Part shown: piece after piece, positions 59,676 to 64,000 of the stretch
Layout: every line of letters starts with the position of its first letter
Numbering within the stretch: the first letter of the stretch is position 1
Assembly: GCF_003086295.3 (NCBI RefSeq)
Contig: NC_092044.1
Location: forward strand, 2,299,001 to 2,363,000
Length of the DNA stretch: 64,000 nucleotides
Origin: Arachis hypogaea
Taxonomy: Eukaryota > Streptophyta > Magnoliopsida > Fabales > Fabaceae
Direction of reading: 5' to 3'
Notes under the pieces: generated by a model
What the model was told of the DNA's origin: nothing
What the model saw: only the letters and a program-made list of their open reading frames with translations
Database searches by the model: none
Program-made: the position numbers and the translations under genes

Positions 59676-59687
59676 TATATATATATA
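59676..59687 (-). promoter_or_regulatory. TATA box of the block C peptide gene
   Basis: TATATATATATA followed on the plus strand by AGTGGCAGAG, 88 nt upstream of the ATG at 59588. Confidence 0.62.
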
Positions 59688-61680
59688 AGTGGCAGAGATT
59701 ATTCACTTTAAGTCTTAATTAAGAGTTAAATTAATTATGATACTTTATTTTATAAAATACTATTTGTACACTAAAATCAATCACTAAAATTTATCATTCA
59801 TCAATATATTTATATATAAATATATATGTGTAATTTAATTTATTTTTAATATATATTTTATATTTTAATATATATTTTATACTGATAGATAATTTTATTG
59901 TATACATAGCATAATCATTATTTTATTATATTTCTTAACTAGGGGCCATACACACAACATATTTAGTGGACAAGAATTTTTAAATTAAATTATTCATAAA
60001 TTATACATAATCAATTGAAAAATTTACATATATAATTTTGTAGAGTAATTATAACAATTGAATTAATACTTCGGCCTCAAATAAGTGCCTAGTTATAATT
60101 ACACACATAAATTAAACGCATAATTACAATTTCGGATAAATAATTAAAACTAATTGTACGATATTACCCTTGTGAAATCATCTTTTCATACACTTATGCA
60201 AACAACATTTTTCTTTATTTTTACCTTACTTTTGAACTAACATCATTAATTAATTCTCCTATTTTTTTAGTCTAAAAGCTTTCACCCCTAACATTTCTCT
60301 ATTAATTTTCCCTTTCAAGTTACACACACTCTCTCTCCTCGATTCTATACGAATATTGCTGATGGAAATAATTAATATTATTTAAATTTCTAAAACAACC
60401 CTTATTTGAGACCGAAAGTAACAATAACAATATTGCATCTTCCTATTAAAATAACCATCTACTTGAAAAAAGTGGATTTGTTTCGGTATATATAGTTGTT
60501 TTTAATAGTTCGGTATATATACCAAATTATTTTTAATAAAAAATATTTTAAAATAAATATTTTTTAAAAATAAATTCACACAATATGAGTACAAAATTAA
60601 ATATCTGATTATAAAAATATGAAAATTGAAATTTTTAATTAATATATTATTTATTTAGATAAAGCGTTATTTAAATACCAAAAAATGGTAAAAAGTTTTT
60701 ATTTATGAACTGTTACGGAAAGGTATATACCACTTAGTATTTATGAAAGGTTAATTTTTACAAAGCTATATATGCTTATGTTACAACTTACCAAAACACA
60801 CAAGTTAACGTTAAGTTAATAAATAAATACTCAACTAACAATGAATTCTAGTATTTATGAAAGGCTATAAAATTTTAAAGGTTTTTGGAGTGCAAGCTTG
60901 TGGGAGAAGAACCTATGCAAGAACAAAAACGAGGACAGAGAGTGTAGAATAACTAAAATCAATATTGAATTGCAACACTAGCACATAATAAAAGATATTA
61001 AAATTACATACATAATTAAAGAAAAATATATTATTTTGAAAGAACAATTAATTTTGTAAAATGTAAAACAGCTAGGTGTAAGTAGAGAGAAATCATTAAA
61101 GATAAAATTGAAAAAAAAAAACAGCTAATTGCTTAATATTTAGCATTATAATATCAAAAGACAGTTATGTTATTCATGGATGAGGTATCATTTCACATAT
61201 GGAATATTCCATGAGTATGTTATAAATATACTATAATACAATTCTCTACATTGTTATTAGTATCATCACAATTTAGAGCTATGCTAGATTAAACTTATTT
61301 ATTATTCATCTTTAATTTTCTTAAGAGATTTCTTATTTAGCTTTAAACAATAATATATAGTATAAATAAAAGAGTTTATCGTTTTTATTTCCAACGTTTA
61401 CGTCAAATTTTAAAATTATTTTTAACATTTTAAACATTTTATTTAAGTTTCTAACATTTTAAAATTATTACAATGTGGCACATTACATAATTTGGTAATA
61501 TAAGTGTTAGAGATATAATCAATAATATTGTCTTTTTCTATCAACTTAAACTTTTGAAATGAGTAGTTTCATAGCATAATATTAAAGCTCTATTTTCGAA
61601 TAGTTAAGAGTTCCATCTTTAGTGAACCCTAAAAGTGAATAATAGCGTAAGACAAATAAACGAAAAAAAATAATGTCTAT
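59688..61680. other. Upstream region of the block C gene
   Basis: No gene. It serves as the uninterrupted reference for the insertions in blocks A and B: it holds the empty sites of the foldback element (about 59978), the caulimovirid (about 60145), both block A MITEs (about 60370 and 61090) and the solo LTR (about 61540). Confidence 0.6.
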
Positions 61681-62580
61681 TAATTCTTCTTCTTTTTCTT
61701 CTTTCCACCTCTAATACTGCTGCTTTTTCTTTTTCTCCTCCTCTTCTTCTTCTTTTTTTTCCTCATTTTTCTTCATCTTTCTATTTTATTATTATCGTTG
61801 TCACCGTCACCATGTCATCACCTCCATCTCCTCTTCCTCTTTCTCTTCCTCCTCTTTCTTTTCTCATTTTAAATTTTTCCATCTCATCTTTCTTTTTCTT
61901 CTTCTTCCTCCACCATTATTATTATTATCATCATTGTTATCATTATTATCACTATCGTCGTCTTCTTTTTATATGTATAGTTCAAATCCAGAATGCACCG
62001 AAATTTCATAATGATGATAACACACAAACAAACTCAGTTTAAAATAAATTCAGACCATAATGCACCGAAATTACTTAATGATAACTCAAAACTCCTCCTC
62101 CTCTTCCTTTTCTTCTCTATCATAATCATCATCATCATCATCATCTCCTCCTCCTCCTCCTCTTTTTATCTTTCTCCTTCGTTATCGTCGCCGTCACCAC
62201 CACCTCCATCTCCTCCTCCTCCTTTTTTTCTCATTTTAATTTCTTCGATCTCCTCCTTTCTTTTCTTTTTTCTCCTCCTCCTCCTCCATCATCATTATTA
62301 TCATCATCGTTATCATTATTATTTGTCTTCTTTTTATATGTATAATAGTTCAAATATAGAATGTACCAAAATTTCTCAATGATGACGATTTCCAAACAAA
62401 CTTAATTTAAAATAAGTTTAAACCAGAATGCACTGAACTTAAAATTCTTCGTCCTCCTTCTTCTTCATATTCATCATTATCATTTTCTTCTTCTTTTCTT
62501 ATTCATCTTGTTTTTCATATTTTACCATCTCATTATTCTTCTGATTTTACTCTCTTAACAAGAATAAAAATAAAAAAAAT
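61681..62580. repeat. Pyrimidine-rich composite repeat, end of block C
   Basis: TCT/TCC and ATT/ATC-rich tracts (61685-61970, 62090-62330, 62440-62540) alternate with AATGCACCGAAATT-containing spacers (61985, 62060, 62355). The longest open frames here are low-complexity and not believable. Confidence 0.6.
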
Positions 62581-63103
62581 AAACAAAGAAGAAGAAACGC
62601 ATAATACTACAAAATCACTAAGAGGAGGAGGAAAAAAAACGCAACAACTAACAACAACAATAAAAGAATGATTATCAGAAGAAAACATGCAAAGCAAAAG
62701 AAGAAGAAACGCATAAAAAAAAGAAAAAGAGAGAAATACAAAAACGCTTACGTAATTAGAGCGTATATTCACGTTCTCACTAATGTGTAACATGATTTAT
62801 TTGATAAATATAATACAAATTACACATAAATGTACATATAATATTTATTTAATTTAAATAAAAGATCCTATTAAAATCTCTGACGAGATTTTTTTGGGCT
62901 AAACTTTTATTAAATTCATCTTTTTTTTTGGTTTAAAAGAAAATTATTATGCCAAACTTGTCTATGCATGGATTTTGGGAAATAATCACATACTCCTACA
63001 CTTCATAATAACTAGTCTTAGGAAAACTCTCTACTGATCAATATTATTAATTACCACCAGGGATTTTTTTTCATTTTTGATAAACAAATTAAAGGTTAAT
63101 AGG
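62581..63103. other. Downstream flank of the gene at 63104
   Basis: No gene. Purine-rich to about 62750, then AT-rich. The part from about 62960 (GGGAAATAATCACATA, CATAATAACTAGT) matches 5970-6030, downstream of the related exon at 6688. Confidence 0.5.
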
Positions 63104-63969
63104 TTATATATCAGGACACTCAAACATGCATGCACAACGGGATCGTCCTTCTTCACAATGTGCATCATAGGCCATAGAACCATATTTCTCTGCGCATTCT
63201 TTGAGACAATTTTCAAACATGCCTTTGTTGCAATCTTCGTCATCCCAATCTATTACACAGAGGCTCAATACTTCTTCTTCATCATCATCATCATCATCGG
63301 CCACTGTACTTTTCATCCACACAACTACAAAATATTGAAACAAACCTAATTAAAGTAAATTTCGCTATGTGTATATTTTTTATAATAAAATTTATTTTCA
63401 TCCGTTTTTATTAAAAATAACCAATAAGTTTTTTTATTAATTAAAAAAAAATTTAAATACGTAATTATTAATTAATATCATATTTTTATACTTATATCAA
63501 GAGTGTTTAGTACATATGTACTATTCTGATTAATAATAAAACGTTACATGTATTTTATAAGTAGGAAGCATAAATGACAATGAAAATATACTCTTTAATT
63601 TGGATGTGTTTGAACCTCCAAAATTATATATGAAATTAAGTTAATTTGAATTAAAATTAAATAAACCGATGAATTATACATAAAAAGATATCATGCATGT
63701 TTATTGGAATTAAACATGTAAAATTCAGAGATTTCTATCATCACACTTGCCGTGTGTGTCATTTTTTTTTTCTTTTGTTTATGAAATCTTTTTTCTTTTT
63801 AACTTTCTTGTACTTATTGCTTTCCTTATTTGAAAATTGAAAAAAAAAATATTTTAAGCATTTTAAACTCAGTCAAAAGAGGAGAAAATTACGAGATATG
63901 AAAAAATAATAATGAACCTGAAACTAGAAGTACAAGTACGAGAATGTTTCCCAAAGATAACTTGGTCAT
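63104..63969 (-). CDS. Secreted defensin-like peptide with an acidic linker
   Basis: Exon 2 is 63104-63324 and exon 1 is 63918-63969; the intron of 593 nt has GTTCAT...TTTTGTAG borders. The product is 90 residues. The signal peptide starts M-T-K-L-S-L-G-N-I-L. A linker with six aspartates and three glutamates in a row follows, then eight cysteines spaced C-x8-C-x7-C-x3-C-x12-C-x6-C-x-C-x3-C and the end C-P-D-I. The nearest relative is the exon at 6688-6893, which shares K-Y/R-Y-G-S-M-A-Y and C-P-D-I. The acidic run could act as a propiece balancing a basic part, but the core is not strongly basic, so this peptide looks anionic. The promoter is mostly beyond the window edge. Confidence 0.83.
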
Positions 63970-64000
63970 CTTAGATTTTTAACAAGTTACCGGAATATAT

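Overview
The window reads as nuclear DNA of a flowering plant, most likely a legume and plausibly peanut (Arachis). It is AT-rich and gene-poor, has spliced small genes, and is packed with plant retroelements. The Arachis assignment is an inference. It rests on a MITE that resembles the abundant peanut family, on a pararetrovirus with a soymovirus-like gene order, and on defensin-like peptides of the type expanded in dalbergioid legumes. All three are recalled from memory, not searched.

The host genes form one minus-strand cluster of secreted cysteine-rich peptides. Each has a 52-nt exon encoding a signal peptide that starts M-[S/T/V]-K-L-S-L-G and always ends in phase 1, followed by one exon encoding a CS-alpha-beta core (C-x8-9-C-x7-10-C-x3-C-x12-13-C-x5-6-C-x-C-x3-C). 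Members are at 106-498 (pseudogene), 1794-2177, 6688-6893 (exon 2 only), 14331-26153 (intron opened to 11.5 kb by a retrotransposon), 34665-37090, 57025-59588 and 63104-63969. A TATA box lies 83-92 nt upstream of the ATG in every copy whose promoter is in the window.

Three of these genes (14331-26153, 34665-37090, 57025-59588) sit in tandem duplicated blocks of about 5.5-6 kb: A about 13.8-33.2 kb, B about 33.2-55.6 kb, C about 56.4-62.6 kb. Copies B and A are inflated by insertions whose empty sites can be read in the other copies. The genes at 6688 and 63104 form a second, related pair.

Mobile DNA by region: an old LINE relic (2.6-4.8 kb) split by a tandem TRIM array of four LTRs (2847-3837); a DNA transposon (4857-5910); a solo TRIM LTR (6173-6368) and a MITE (6523-6652); an almost complete L1-type LINE (7469-13590, 14-bp target duplication); a full-length Ty3/gypsy element (15391-25477, 5-bp duplication); two MITEs (about 27.0 and 27.8 kb); a solo LTR (28772-32177); a foldback MITE abutting a host stop codon (33729-34658); a 1.6-kb foldback element (37496-39071); an endogenous caulimovirid of whole-genome length (39244-46693) with a 9-bp flanking duplication; a truncated LTR with a CpG-dense island (47937-51396); and a solo LTR (52044-55557). 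No ordinary housekeeping gene, tRNA, rRNA or CRISPR array was seen.

The most interesting items are the fast-evolving defensin-like (possibly nodule NCR-like) cluster and the caulimovirid copy, which is opened beside its tRNA primer site, carries an as-1-type promoter, and has four tiny coiled-coil ORFs between the movement-protein gene and the primer site.
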